Source: Mesorhizobium sp. WSM4311 (GTDB lineage Bacteria; Pseudomonadota; Alphaproteobacteria; Rhizobiales; Rhizobiaceae). From it: a DNA stretch of 64,000 bases. Both the position numbers and the translations under genes were made by a program. This document shows positions 23,927 to 33,136 of the stretch, one piece after another (the first letter of the stretch is position 1; each line of letters begins with the position of its first letter). The stretch spans positions 372,001-436,000 of the forward strand of contig NZ_NSFV01000004.1 of NCBI RefSeq assembly GCF_002295115.1. The letters are read 5' to 3'. The notes under the pieces are model-generated. The model ran no database searches and had not been told where the DNA came from. It worked only from the letters and a program-made list of their open reading frames with translations.

Positions 23927-25138
23927 CTATTTCGTGACGAGTGCGGCGAATTGCTTGATGTCTTCGACATAGAATGCGGGATCTTCCCACGCGGCGAAAT
24001 GGCCCGCTTTCTCCATATCGTGAAATTGCGCGACATTTCCCGAGGTCTGGCGGTCCGCCCATTCGCGCGGCAAGCGAACGCCGCCCGGGATCGGCACTTC
24101 GGTCGCCACCGCCACCGGCACCCCCGTGTTGTTTCCCTTGATGGTCGGCTGCTGCATCGCGTTCTGATTGTAAATGCGGAAGGACGAGGCCGCCGTTTCC
24201 GTCAGCCAATAGATCATGATGTTGGTCAAAAGCTCGTCGCGACCAAATCTGGCGTCGGCCTCATCGCCGACCCCCATCCCGGCCATGAAGCTCATGATCC
24301 ATGCGGCAAGTCCGACGGGCGAATCGTTCATGGCGAAGGCGATGCTTTGCGGCTTTGTCGCCTGGACCAGATTAAAGGCGCCGTGCATGAAGAACCATTG
24401 CTGGATCGCGCCGGCATAACCTTGCTCCGGCCCGCTGAGGGCGCCAAAATCCGTGGTCTGGTCCGGGTAGCCCACATCGGTCAGGTGGGAGCCGATAAGC
24501 TTGTCCGGGTGGCGCTGCGCCAGCGACATGGCGATTACCGACCCCAGGTCACCGCCAGCCACGATGAAGCTGTCGTAACCCAGGATGTCATTCATGAGGT
24601 TTGCAAAAATGTCGGCCACCTTGTCGGCGGGCAGAGCCGTTCTGCCGGAGAAGCCGGTCCCCGGAATGGACGGCACGACGACGTGAAACTCCTCCGCCAG
24701 GGCATCCACGACCTTGTGATAGCGGTAAAAACTGTCCGGCCAGCCATGCAGCAGAAGGATTGCCGTCGCGCCCTTCTTTCTCGACGGCTGATGGACGAAA
24801 TGGAGGTCGATGCCCTCGATATCGACCTTGTAATTCGGCAATGCGTTCAGGCCCGCTTCGGCCTTTCGCCAATCATAGTCATGGAGCCAGTAGTCGGTCA
24901 GCTTCTTCATGTAATCGAGATTTGTGCCAGTCATCCATCCCGCTCCGGCGGGCTCATCCGGCCAGCGGGTGTGGCTCAGGCGCGTCGTGAGATCGGCGAG
25001 CTGGTCATCGGAAACGGCAATCTTGAACGGGGTCGGCTTGGCCATTGTCGTGTTCTCCTGTGAGAAGGCGCTGCGATCGGCGAGACCGCCGAGAAGGGCT
25101 GCCGCGATGAGGCTTTTGGCAAATTCGCGGCGGTTCAT
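23927..25138 (-). CDS. Tat-exported epoxide hydrolase-like alpha/beta hydrolase (EHN domain)
   Basis: This 403-residue protein begins MNRREFAKSLIAAALLGG, a twin-arginine-like signal of the N-R-R-E-F type with a hydrophobic stretch ending near residue 25. The mature part opens with an epoxide hydrolase N-terminal (EHN) domain (PFKIAVSDDQLADLTTRLSHTRWPDE) and continues with the alpha/beta-hydrolase fold: LLHGWPDSFYRYH oxyanion region, nucleophile Asp in VAGGDLGSVIA, and His in DMEKAGHFAAWEDP. The substrate is unknown; periplasmic action is inferred from the signal. GGAG lies 8 nt before ATG 25138. Confidence 0.8.
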   Translation of the reverse strand: MNRREFAKSLIAAALLGGLADRSAFSQENTTMAKPTPFKIAVSDDQLADLTTRLSHTRWPDEPAGAGWMTGTNLDYMKKLTDYWLHDYDWRKAEAGLNALPNYKVDIEGIDLHFVHQPSRKKGATAILLLHGWPDSFYRYHKVVDALAEEFHVVVPSIPGTGFSGRTALPADKVADIFANLMNDILGYDSFIVAGGDLGSVIAMSLAQRHPDKLIGSHLTDVGYPDQTTDFGALSGPEQGYAGAIQQWFFMHGAFNLVQATKPQSIAFAMNDSPVGLAAWIMSFMAGMGVGDEADARFGRDELLTNIMIYWLTETAASSFRIYNQNAMQQPTIKGNNTGVPVAVATEVPIPGGVRLPREWADRQTSGNVAQFHDMEKAGHFAAWEDPAFYVEDIKQFAALVTK

Positions 25139-25354
25139 TCTCGCAGCTCCTTGTTCTTTTTCGATGGAGCCAAAGTATGGGAACGGCGGCAGCGCGGATT
25201 GTAAATTTGCGCAATTCATCCGGACGAGACGAGCACGCGACAGGTCTCATTCTCGCGCCCGTTGAGGCATGAGGGATGCACGACGAAACGGTATGCGGTG
25301 CGGCGTTCCGCCACCCGGCAACAGAGGATGGAGGCTGACGAATATTCCGCTTTT

Positions 25355-25840
25355 CTAGAGGGTGAACGACCAGAACAGGCAGGCGAGCGTCGCGGCGGCG
25401 AAGACCACGAAGAACAGGCTGCGCAACAGCACGTTGCGGCGCAGTTCGTTCATGACGAAGTGACAGCCGACGATGGCGACGGCAAACAGGAACCGCCAGT
25501 TCAGCAAGGCCAGGAGAGCGCTGCCCTGGCCGAAGGCCCATCGGGCGAGAAGGCCGCCGACGATGGTGGCAAACAGCGCGATCACCGTCCAGAAGATCGC
25601 GTCGGCCGCATGGGTAAGGACGATGCTGGCCGCGCGGATCGGCAGGATCATCATCAACAGCGCGCTGAAGAAGAAGACGGCGGCGAGCGGAATGAAGGTT
25701 CCGGCATCGGCGATGCCGTCGAGCCGCCTGACGCCGATCGCGCCATAGGGATAGCCGTGACGGGCCACCGCCAGGCTCAGCGCCATGAGCAGGGCGGTCA
25801 GCACGGCAACGAGTGCGAAGGTCGTGAGGGCTTTGCTCAT
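25355..25840 (-). CDS. Hypothetical membrane protein with about five TM segments
   Basis: This 161-residue, strongly hydrophobic protein is not recognised as a named family. Hydrophobic stretches lie near residues 5-25, 48-68, 80-102, 110-128 and 138-158. The first precedes a short loop with RHGYPYGAIGVRRLDG. No catalytic motif is seen. It stands alone between the hydrolase and the organosulfur block. Confidence 0.6.
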   Translation of the reverse strand: MSKALTTFALVAVLTALLMALSLAVARHGYPYGAIGVRRLDGIADAGTFIPLAAVFFFSALLMMILPIRAASIVLTHAADAIFWTVIALFATIVGGLLARWAFGQGSALLALLNWRFLFAVAIVGCHFVMNELRRNVLLRSLFFVVFAAATLACLFWSFTL

Positions 25841-25956
25841 GGTGTTCCTGTCCCGGACGAATCAGACAGGAACTTTGTAGCGGGCGGTCGTAAATTGCAC
25901 GTAAGCGACGGCACCACCGGTGCCGATTTCAATCGGTGAAATCCGCTGTCGGGCCG

Positions 25957-26517
25957 CTATTCGGCGGCGACCCTGCCTGTCGAGCGATTGGCCAGCACGA
26001 AGCCGACCTCATCCACCGCCTGCGCCGCGCGCTTCAGGATCGCCTCGGAGCGCAGCACGCCGTCGGTGAAATCCTTGTCGGTGGCATAGACGGCTGTCGG
26101 CAAGGCAAAGGCCTCGAAGAAACCGAACAGCGGCCGCAGCTGATGCTCGACGATCAAGGCATGGCGCTCGCCGCCACCGGTCGCTGTCAACAGGACGGGC
26201 TTTCCGCGGAGTGCTGCCGGGTCGATCAGGTCGAAGAAGTGCTTGAACAGGCCGGTATAGCTGCCCTTGTAGGTCGGCGAACCGACCACCAGCGCATCAG
26301 CGGCGAGGATCTGCGCCAGGATCGGCTGCGCCTGGCTGTCGAGGTCGCGCGCCCACCGTGCGCTGCCGAGCGATGGACCGAGATCCTCGACATCGTAGGT
26401 GACAGCCGACAGGCCATGGCGCGCGGCGATGTCCCTGGTGACCAATTCGACGAAGGAGCGCGTCTTTGACGGCCGGGTGATGTTGCCGGAAAAACCGACG
26501 ACTGTGGGGTTTGACAT
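25957..26517 (-). CDS. msuE: NADPH-dependent FMN reductase, MsuE/SsuE type
   Basis: This 186-residue flavodoxin-like reductase has an FMN phosphate-binding loop GFSGNITRPSKT at its N-terminus, VVGSPTYKGSYTGLFKHFFDLID and the TGGGERHAL segment typical of SsuE/MsuE enzymes. It would supply reduced FMN to the two flavin-dependent monooxygenases SfnG and SsuD encoded upstream in the same direction. ATG 26517 is chosen because AGAGG lies 9 nt upstream. It is the last gene of the organosulfur block. Confidence 0.82.
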   Translation of the reverse strand: MSNPTVVGFSGNITRPSKTRSFVELVTRDIAARHGLSAVTYDVEDLGPSLGSARWARDLDSQAQPILAQILAADALVVGSPTYKGSYTGLFKHFFDLIDPAALRGKPVLLTATGGGERHALIVEHQLRPLFGFFEAFALPTAVYATDKDFTDGVLRSEAILKRAAQAVDEVGFVLANRSTGRVAAE

Positions 26518-26579
26518 GGCAGTGGGCCTCTCGGATGTCGAAGTTGGAAATGGCGGGCCACATGGCCCGCCGAGGGAAA

Positions 26580-27827
26580 TCAGCTCCAGGCGTGCAGCGG
26601 CGGGTTTTCGCCATTGAGGAAATATTTGCCGAGAATCGAGTACTTCCAGCGTACCGGATCGTGCAGCGTGTGGGTGCGGGCATTGCGCCAATGCCTGTCG
26701 AGATTGTGCTCGGCCAGCGTCGAGCGGGTGCCGGCCAGTTCGAACAGACTGTTGGTGGCGGCAATGGCGATCTCGGTCGACAGGATTTTTGCTTCCGCCG
26801 TGACGATCTGCGCATGCGCCACCGTTTCGGCGGTCGGCTCGGCCACCGCCTTGTCGATCGCCAGGCCCGCTTTTTCGAGCAGTGCCTGCGCAGCGTGCAG
26901 GCGCAATGTCAGGTCGCCGACCGCCTGGATGGTGTAGGGGTCGTCCCAGGCATTGTCGACGCCGCTGTCGATCCAGGCGCGGCTTCTGGTCCTGACGAAG
27001 TGAACCGTTTCGTCGATGGCTGCCTGGGCGATGCCGGTGTCGACCGCCACCTGGATGATCTGGAAGATGGCGCCGTCGGCGGTCGGTCTGTCGTAGCCCT
27101 TGTAGCCGGGCACCAGAAAAGTCTTCGGCACCTTGACGTTGTCGATGATGACGGTGCCGGACAAGGTCGTGCGCTGGCCGAAGCTCGACCAGTCGTCGAT
27201 GACGGTCAGGCCTGGCGCTGCCCGGTCGGCAATCGCATACCAGGCGCGGCCCTCGTCATCGAGCGCCACGATCGGCACCAGATGGGCAAGCAACGCGCCG
27301 GAGGAATAGAATTTGCGGCCGTTGACGACGACATGGTCGCCGGCATCGGTGAAACGGGTCTCGAAATCGGCGGCGCGCTTGGAACCGAACTCGGAAAAGG
27401 CGTTGCCGAACCGCGTGCCTTTCAGCACCTCGGCGAACAGCAGCTTCTGCTGGTCCGCGTCGGAAACGGTGCGGATCGCAGCGACGACGCCGAGATGGTT
27501 CTGGGCGATCTGGCCGATCGAGGAATCCGCAGCCGAGATGATCTCGATCACCTTGGCCAGCGTCGCATAAGACACCTCCGGTCCGCCGAATGCCTTGGGT
27601 ACGTTGATCGACCACAGGCCGCTCTGCGAGAAGGCGTCGAGTTCGGCGACCGGCCAGATCCGCTCGCGGTCGCGCCGGGAGGAGTCCTTGACGAATTCGG
27701 CGGCGAGGGCGCGGGCGACCGCGATCGCTTCGGCATCATCCCGGATGATGTGGGCCGGCGCCGACGGCCTTGCGACCGGCGGCACGGCGGCGGAGGCGTG
27801 GTCTGTCTTGACGGTAGAGACGGTCAT
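26580..27827 (-). CDS. sfnB: SfnB family sulfur acquisition oxidoreductase (acyl-CoA dehydrogenase-like)
   Basis: This 415-residue flavoprotein has the acyl-CoA dehydrogenase fold: an N-terminal helical domain (LAAEFVKDSSRRDRERIWP), a middle beta domain with NAFSEFGSKRAADF and NGRKFYSSGALLAH, and a C-terminal helical domain ending HTLHDPVRWKYSILGKYFLNG. The sequence fits SfnB, needed for dimethyl sulfone use in pseudomonads, and relatives DszC/SoxC that hydroxylate sulfur compounds with FMNH2. A GGAG box lies 8 nt before the start. Neighbours (FMN reductase, transporter, SfnG) agree with sulfur scavenging. Confidence 0.82.
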   Translation of the reverse strand: MTVSTVKTDHASAAVPPVARPSAPAHIIRDDAEAIAVARALAAEFVKDSSRRDRERIWPVAELDAFSQSGLWSINVPKAFGGPEVSYATLAKVIEIISAADSSIGQIAQNHLGVVAAIRTVSDADQQKLLFAEVLKGTRFGNAFSEFGSKRAADFETRFTDAGDHVVVNGRKFYSSGALLAHLVPIVALDDEGRAWYAIADRAAPGLTVIDDWSSFGQRTTLSGTVIIDNVKVPKTFLVPGYKGYDRPTADGAIFQIIQVAVDTGIAQAAIDETVHFVRTRSRAWIDSGVDNAWDDPYTIQAVGDLTLRLHAAQALLEKAGLAIDKAVAEPTAETVAHAQIVTAEAKILSTEIAIAATNSLFELAGTRSTLAEHNLDRHWRNARTHTLHDPVRWKYSILGKYFLNGENPPLHAWS

Positions 27828-27851
27828 ATTGCTGCTCCTCGAGATTTCGTT

Positions 27852-28643
27852 TCAGGCAACGGCATGGAGACGGGTTGGCTTCGCAGCCGGCGACGGTTGT
27901 TGGCCGAGATAGAAGGCGCGGACATCCTCGCGCTGGCGAAGATCGGCGGCCGCGCCGGCGAGAACAGAGACGCCGTTTTCGAGCACCGTGGCGTGGTCGG
28001 CATAGCGCAGCGCGACAGCGGAGTTCTGCTCGGCGACCAGGATCGACAGGCCGCTCTCGCGGTTCAGTTTCCTCAGCGTCTGAAAGATGTCCTGGACGAT
28101 GAGCGGGGCGAGCCCCATCGACGGTTCGTCGAGGACCAACAGGCGCGGCCGCGACATCAGCGCCCGGCCGATCGCGGTCATCTGCTGTTCGCCGCCCGAG
28201 GTCAGGCCGGACAATGTCCGGCGCTTTTCCTTCAGCCGGGGAAAATAGGAATAGATCCGCTCAAGATCCGCGCTGATCTCGGTGCGGCGGCCGCTGCGGC
28301 CGATGCCGCCGGCGACCAGGTTTTCTTCGACGGTGAGGCTCTTGAAGCAGTGGCGGCCTTCCAGCACCGGAACCAGGCCATCGCGCACCAGGCTGCCCGG
28401 CTTGCGGCGTGAGACATCGGCGCCGTCATAGCGGATGGTGCCGGCGTTGACCTGTCCACGCTCGGCCGGCAGCAGGTTGGAAACGGCCTTCAGCGTGGTG
28501 GTCTTGCCGGCGCCGTTGGCGCCGAGCAGCGCCAGGATTTCGCCGCGCCTGATCTCGAAACTGACGCCATGCAGCGCCGTGATGGCGTGGTTATAGGTGG
28601 CATGGATCGTGTCGACCGCAAGGATGACGTCATTGTCCGGCAT
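27852..28643 (-). CDS. Branched-chain-amino-acid-type ABC transporter ATP-binding protein (LivF-like)
   Basis: This 263-residue ATPase has Walker A GANGAGKTT, signature LTSGGEQQMTAIGRAL and Walker B LLVLDEPSMGLAP, all typical of LivF. The final 20 residues are an extra tail. It works with the LivG-like ATPase and the two permeases encoded upstream. The genetic context (SfnB, SfnG, SsuD) argues for an organosulfur substrate rather than leucine or isoleucine. Confidence 0.85.
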   Translation of the reverse strand: MPDNDVILAVDTIHATYNHAITALHGVSFEIRRGEILALLGANGAGKTTTLKAVSNLLPAERGQVNAGTIRYDGADVSRRKPGSLVRDGLVPVLEGRHCFKSLTVEENLVAGGIGRSGRRTEISADLERIYSYFPRLKEKRRTLSGLTSGGEQQMTAIGRALMSRPRLLVLDEPSMGLAPLIVQDIFQTLRKLNRESGLSILVAEQNSAVALRYADHATVLENGVSVLAGAAADLRQREDVRAFYLGQQPSPAAKPTRLHAVA

Positions 28644-28680
28644 GGGGCTCTTCTTCCGCGGTTCGAAAACCGTAAGGAGC

Positions 28681-28709
28681 GGGCGCCGCGGAAGCTGTCC
28701 GTGGCGCCC
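28681..28709 (-). terminator. Hairpin downstream of the substrate-binding protein gene
   Basis: GGGCGCCGCGGA (28681-28692) and TCCGTGGCGCCC (28698-28709) form a 12-bp stem with one G-U pair and a 5-nt loop. It lies between the binding-protein stop and livF, where such structures protect the abundant binding-protein message and lower downstream expression. Confidence 0.6.
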
Positions 28710-28721
28710 GGCAGTGGCTGA

Positions 28722-30059
28722 TCAGTTGGTGGTCACGGCGTTGGCATCATCGGCGGTGCGCAGCTTGATGCCCTTCTCGGCGGCATAGGCCTCGGCCGAC
28801 TTCTCGATGATTGGCCGCAGCAGCGCCCAGTCCGGCGCGATCCAGTCGGAGACGACGTTCCACTTCTGGCCGTCCCACTGCTGGAAGGTCACGTAGCCCT
28901 CGCCCTCGTGATTGTCCCAGCTGACGTTGATCGAGTGGAACAGGTCCTTGGCGCCAAGCGCCTCGACCTTGGCCGGGTCGAGCTTGAGATGTTCGAAGCC
29001 CCAACGGACTTCGTCGCCGGTCAGCGTGCGGTGGCCGAACTTCTCCTGCGCGACGCGGATCGCCTCGACATTGAGGATGCCGTTGACGATGCCGAGATTG
29101 TGGTAGACCGAGCCGATGCGCGACTTGTCTTCCAGATTGCCCTTGCCGGCGCCGTAGACCGTCTTCACGATCTCCTGCACCACCGGATAGGTGTTGCCGG
29201 AGGCCTGGGTGGTGATGGCGGTGTAACCCTTGGCGGCATCGCCGGCCGGGATGACGTCCTCTTCCGAATTCGACCAGACATTGCCGACGATGTGGTCGAC
29301 GGGATAGCCGACCTTGACCGCCGTCTTCAGCGCCACCGGGTTCATCACGCCCCAGCCGCGCAGCACGACAAAGTCGGGCTTGGCGCGGCGGATGGTCAGC
29401 CACTGCGACTGCTGCTCGTTGCCGGGATGCGGCACTTCGATCTGCTGGACGGTGAAGCCGTATTTCTGCGCCAGCAGTTCGTAGATCGGGATGGTTTCCT
29501 TGCCGTAAGGCGAGCCGTGATAGAGCACGGCGATCTTCTTGCCCTTGAGCTTGTCGATGCCGCCTTCCTTTGCGGCGATGTAGTTCACGATTCCGGACGT
29601 CTCGCTATAGGGGTTGAGCAGTAGCGGGAAGACGTAAGGGAAAACGCGGCCGTCGGTGGAATCGGTGCGGCCGTGGTTGACGGTGATCAGCGGCACCTTG
29701 TCGGCCGTGATGCGGTCGATCATGGCATAGGCGATGCCGACCGAAAGCGGATTCCAGGCGGCGGCGCCGGCATGGCTCTTCTGCCGCTCATAGCATTCGA
29801 CGCCGCGCTCGACCTCGTACCGGGTTTCGCATTCGTCCCAGGTCAGCTTGACGCCGTTGACGCCGCCGTCGCGGATGTTGATGAGGTTGAGATAATCGAT
29901 GAAGCCGCCGAAGAAGCCGGTGCCGCCGGCCGCGTAGGGACCGACGCGATAGCTCTGCAGCGGAAAGTATTGTTCGTCGGCGTGGGCCGATGGCAAGGCC
30001 ACCGACACGATCATCGCCGCGGACAGCGCCGCCGCCTTGATTGTGCTGAGGAAAGTCAT
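28722..30059 (-). CDS. Periplasmic substrate-binding protein of Liv-type ABC transporter
   Basis: This 445-residue protein has a signal peptide (hydrophobic residues 8-24, cleavage near PSAHADEQ) and a periplasmic-binding-protein type I (Peripla_BP_6) fold: GVKLTWDECETRYEVERGVECYERQ, HGRTDSTDGRVFPYVFPLLLNPYSE, KIAVLYHGSPYGKET and DFVVLRGWGVMNPVALK. Proteins of this subgroup bind small organic molecules other than branched-chain amino acids in many bacteria. The ligand here is inferred to be a sulfone, sulfonate or similar compound from the neighbours. Confidence 0.85.
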   Translation of the reverse strand: MTFLSTIKAAALSAAMIVSVALPSAHADEQYFPLQSYRVGPYAAGGTGFFGGFIDYLNLINIRDGGVNGVKLTWDECETRYEVERGVECYERQKSHAGAAAWNPLSVGIAYAMIDRITADKVPLITVNHGRTDSTDGRVFPYVFPLLLNPYSETSGIVNYIAAKEGGIDKLKGKKIAVLYHGSPYGKETIPIYELLAQKYGFTVQQIEVPHPGNEQQSQWLTIRRAKPDFVVLRGWGVMNPVALKTAVKVGYPVDHIVGNVWSNSEEDVIPAGDAAKGYTAITTQASGNTYPVVQEIVKTVYGAGKGNLEDKSRIGSVYHNLGIVNGILNVEAIRVAQEKFGHRTLTGDEVRWGFEHLKLDPAKVEALGAKDLFHSINVSWDNHEGEGYVTFQQWDGQKWNVVSDWIAPDWALLRPIIEKSAEAYAAEKGIKLRTADDANAVTTN

Positions 30060-30144
30060 GGTCGAGATACTCCCGGTATGGGCCGTCTTGGTTCGGCCTC
30101 TGGTTCATTTTCCGATTCAGTTCGATGCGGGTTGCCCCGCAGGC

Positions 30145-31188
30145 TCATGTCGACTGCCAGGCGAGCAGGAGCCGTCTTCGGACCCTGTCCCACAGGGCCA
30201 CCAGCCCGTCCGGTTCGAGGATCAGAAACAGGATGATGAGAGCGCCGAGCACGATGCGCTGGCTCATGTCGAGGACGCCCGAGTCGAAGACATCGCCGAG
30301 CAGGAAGCCGCCGAGACGCGACAAGCCAAGCGGAAAGACGACGATCAGGGCGGCGCCGAAGAAGGCGCCACGGATCGAGGCCAGGCCGCCTATGATGATG
30401 ATGAACAGGATCTGGAACGAGCGGTCGAGATCGAAGCCGTCCGGCTCGACGGTCCGCAGATAGGCGAAGGCCCAGATGACGCCGGCAACGCCGATGATGA
30501 AGGACGAGATGGCGAAGGCCAGCAGCTTGGTCTTCAGCACCGGGATGCCGATGATGCGGGCGGCGGTTTCATTGTCGCGGATGGCGATGAAGTTGCGCCC
30601 GGTCTGCGATGTGACCAGACGGTGGGCGAGGAAGGTGAGTATGCTGACGATGGTCAGCGCGAAGAGATAGCGGCCGACGGCGCCATCCAACGCAACGCCG
30701 CCGATAGACAGCCGCGGCGCGTCGATGACACCGGACGCCGAGTCGTTGGAGAACCAGCTGAACTTGGTCAGCGCCCATTGCACGAAGAACTGCGCGGCGA
30801 GCGTCGAGACCGCGAGGTAGAAGCCTTTCAGCCGCAGGCTTGGCAGGCCGAAGACGATGCCAATCGCGGAGGCGACGATACCGGCGAGGACAATGCTGCC
30901 GATCAGTGGCAGGCCTTCGACCCTCAGGTTGAAATTATAGGCGGCGAAGGCGCCCGTCGCCATGAAGGCGGCGCTGCCCAGCGAGACCTGGCCGGCATAG
31001 CCGGTGAGGATGTTCAGCCCGACGCCGGCAAGGCCGAGCGCCAGGAACGGCAGCAGGATGGCCTCGAACAGATAGCTCGAGCCGATCAGCGGCACGACGC
31101 CATAGGCGAAGGCGAGCAGCAGGACGGGCGCGATCCATTTCGGCAGCACCGGTGCGGCGGAGGTGAGATCGCTTGTGATCACGGCCAT
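30145..31188 (-). CDS. Branched-chain-amino-acid-type ABC permease (LivM-like)
   Basis: This 347-residue polytopic permease has the LivM hallmark GYAGQVSLGSAAFMATGAFAAY, the GLPSLRLKGFYLAVSTLAAQF segment and the EAA-like cytoplasmic loop with NETAARIIGIPVLKTKLLAFAISSF. About ten hydrophobic segments are visible. It is separated from the LivH-like gene by 3 nt and should form the heterodimeric channel with it. Confidence 0.88.
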   Translation of the reverse strand: MAVITSDLTSAAPVLPKWIAPVLLLAFAYGVVPLIGSSYLFEAILLPFLALGLAGVGLNILTGYAGQVSLGSAAFMATGAFAAYNFNLRVEGLPLIGSIVLAGIVASAIGIVFGLPSLRLKGFYLAVSTLAAQFFVQWALTKFSWFSNDSASGVIDAPRLSIGGVALDGAVGRYLFALTIVSILTFLAHRLVTSQTGRNFIAIRDNETAARIIGIPVLKTKLLAFAISSFIIGVAGVIWAFAYLRTVEPDGFDLDRSFQILFIIIIGGLASIRGAFFGAALIVVFPLGLSRLGGFLLGDVFDSGVLDMSQRIVLGALIILFLILEPDGLVALWDRVRRRLLLAWQST

Positions 31189-31191
31189 GGC

Positions 31192-32091
31192 TCAGACCCT
31201 TTCCACGAGCTTCTGGCCAAACAGGCCCGAGGGACGGATCAGCAGGAAGGCGAGCGCCACGACATAGGCGAACCAGCTCTCGATGCCGCCGCCGAAATAG
31301 TCGCCGATATAGACCTCGGCGAGCTTCTCGCTGGCGCCGATCAAGAGGCCGCCGACGATGGCGCCGAGGATAGAATCGAAGCCGCCAAGCACCAGCACCG
31401 GCAGCGCCTTGAGCACCACCAGAGACAGGGAGAACTGCACGCCGAGGCGGGCGCCCCAGAGCAACCCCGCAACCAGCGCGACCAGGCCGGCGGCGGCCCA
31501 GACGGTTGCCCAGATCAGCGGCAGCCTGAGGCCGACCGCCAGGGCGGCGAACTGGTCGTCGGCGACGGCGCGGAAGGAGAGGCCGATGCGGGTATAGCGG
31601 AAGAACAGCGACAGCAGCAGAACCATGCCGGCGGCGACCAACGCGGCGAAGATGTCGAACTGGCTGATCAGCACGCCACCGACTTCCAGCGGCACATCCT
31701 CGATGCCGAGGTCGAGGCCGTGGACCTGCGTGCCCCAGATCAGCTGGGCGGCACCCTCGATGATGTAGGACAGGCCGAGCGTCGCCATGAACAGCGTGAT
31801 CGGCGGCTTGTTGGTGAGCGGCCGCAGCACGGTGCGCTCGATGGCGACGCCGATGGCCACCATGATGGCGAAGGTGGCCGCCAGCGCCAAGGCGAAGGGA
31901 ACACCGCGCTCAACCAGGCTGACGAAGGTCAGCGCCGCGAACAACAGCAGCGCGCCTTGCGCGAAATTCAGCACGCCTGATGTCTTGTAGATCAGCACGA
32001 AGCCGATCGCGACCAGCGAGTACATGACGCCGGAGAGCAGGCCGCCGACGAGCACTTCGATGAAGAACTGGTAGTCGAAATCGGCGATCAT
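31192..32091 (-). CDS. Branched-chain-amino-acid-type ABC permease (LivH-like)
   Basis: This 299-residue permease has the LivH pattern GVMYSLVAIGFVLIYKTSGVLNFAQGALL near the N-terminus, the ERTVLRPL loop and LGGFDSILGAIVGGLLIGASE near the C-terminus, with about eight hydrophobic segments. The start overlaps the LivG stop by 4 nt, indicating one transcript. Confidence 0.88.
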   Translation of the reverse strand: MIADFDYQFFIEVLVGGLLSGVMYSLVAIGFVLIYKTSGVLNFAQGALLLFAALTFVSLVERGVPFALALAATFAIMVAIGVAIERTVLRPLTNKPPITLFMATLGLSYIIEGAAQLIWGTQVHGLDLGIEDVPLEVGGVLISQFDIFAALVAAGMVLLLSLFFRYTRIGLSFRAVADDQFAALAVGLRLPLIWATVWAAAGLVALVAGLLWGARLGVQFSLSLVVLKALPVLVLGGFDSILGAIVGGLLIGASEKLAEVYIGDYFGGGIESWFAYVVALAFLLIRPSGLFGQKLVERV

Positions 32092-33014
32092 ATGCCAGCC
32101 CCGTCCTCATTGTCGGAGGCGACGCCGAGATAGGCATCAATGACGCGCTGGTCGTTCCTGACCTCGTCAGGCGTGGCGTCGGCGATCTTGCGGCCGTAGT
32201 CGAGAACGGCGATGCGGTCGGACAGGCCCATGACGACGCCGACATCATGCTCGATCAGCACGACCGTGGTGGCGAAGCGGTCGCGCGCGGCGCGCACGAA
32301 ACTTGCCATCTCGCTTTTCTCGCTTGCGGTCATGCCGGCCATCGGTTCGTCGAGCAGAAGCAGGCGCGGCTCAGCGACCAAGGCGCGGGCCAGTTCCACC
32401 CGCTTCTGCAGCCCGTAAGGCAGCGTGCCGGCGAGACGATCGCGGACCGCGGTGAGATCGAGGAATTCGAGGATGTGGTCGGCGCGGCTCAGGGAGTCGC
32501 GCTGCTCGCCAGGCGAGCGGCCGATGCCGAGCACCTGCCCGGCAAAATTGGAGCGGACCTTGTAGGCGAGGCCGGAGGCGACATTGTCGAGGACGCTGAG
32601 GCCCTTGAACAGAGCAAGGTTCTGAAACGTCCTGGCAACACCGAGATGCGCCAGCCGCTGTGTCGGCACCTGATCATAGCGGATGCCATCGAGCAGGACA
32701 TGGCCTCTATCCGGCCGGTAGACGCCGCTGATGACGTTGATCAGCGAGCTCTTGCCGGCGCCGTTGGGGCCGATGATGGCGCGGATCTCGCCGGGGCGCA
32801 CCGACAGCTCGATATCGGCCAGCGCGACTACGCCGCCGAACGACAGGCCGATGCCCTGCAGGACGAGCAACGGAGCGGCGGCATCCGCGATCGACCCTGT
32901 CGGCACGACGCCGACGACGGACGACTGGGGCGTTAACGGCAGGCCGCGCGCAAAGACTTCCGGCGCATAGACCGACGCGTCCATCATTCCAAGGGCGTAA
33001 CTGGCCAAGGGCAT
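32088..33014 (-). CDS. Branched-chain-amino-acid-type ABC ATP-binding protein (LivG-like)
   Basis: This 308-residue ATPase has Walker A GPNGAGKSS, RTFQNLALF in the Q-loop region, the signature-equivalent LPYGLQKRVELARAL, Walker B LLLLDEPMAGM and the LIEHDVGVVMGLSDRI switch. The N-terminal 45 residues precede the ATPase domain and are unusual for LivG. ATG 33014 is preferred; another ATG 42 nt upstream is in frame. Confidence 0.85.
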   Translation of the reverse strand: MPLASYALGMMDASVYAPEVFARGLPLTPQSSVVGVVPTGSIADAAAPLLVLQGIGLSFGGVVALADIELSVRPGEIRAIIGPNGAGKSSLINVISGVYRPDRGHVLLDGIRYDQVPTQRLAHLGVARTFQNLALFKGLSVLDNVASGLAYKVRSNFAGQVLGIGRSPGEQRDSLSRADHILEFLDLTAVRDRLAGTLPYGLQKRVELARALVAEPRLLLLDEPMAGMTASEKSEMASFVRAARDRFATTVVLIEHDVGVVMGLSDRIAVLDYGRKIADATPDEVRNDQRVIDAYLGVASDNEDGAGI

Positions 33015-33136
33015 TCCAATCGTCCTCGATTGCTTCACAGGCGCACGAATCCTCATCGCCGCCCGATCGATCGAGCGCGCTTGGGAACCTTCATTGGTGT
33101 GCAGGCCGGACTGACCGGCCTGCTTTTTGAAAAGGG

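Noticed and set aside
26511..28412. 633-codon plus-strand frame over sfnB and the LivF-like gene
   Set aside because: Antisense shadow of two well-supported genes, no domain and no ribosome-binding site.
30037..31980. 647-codon plus-strand frame over the Liv-type permease genes
   Set aside because: Asp/Glu/Arg/Gln-rich low-complexity translation without any motif; the minus strand encodes two clear permeases.
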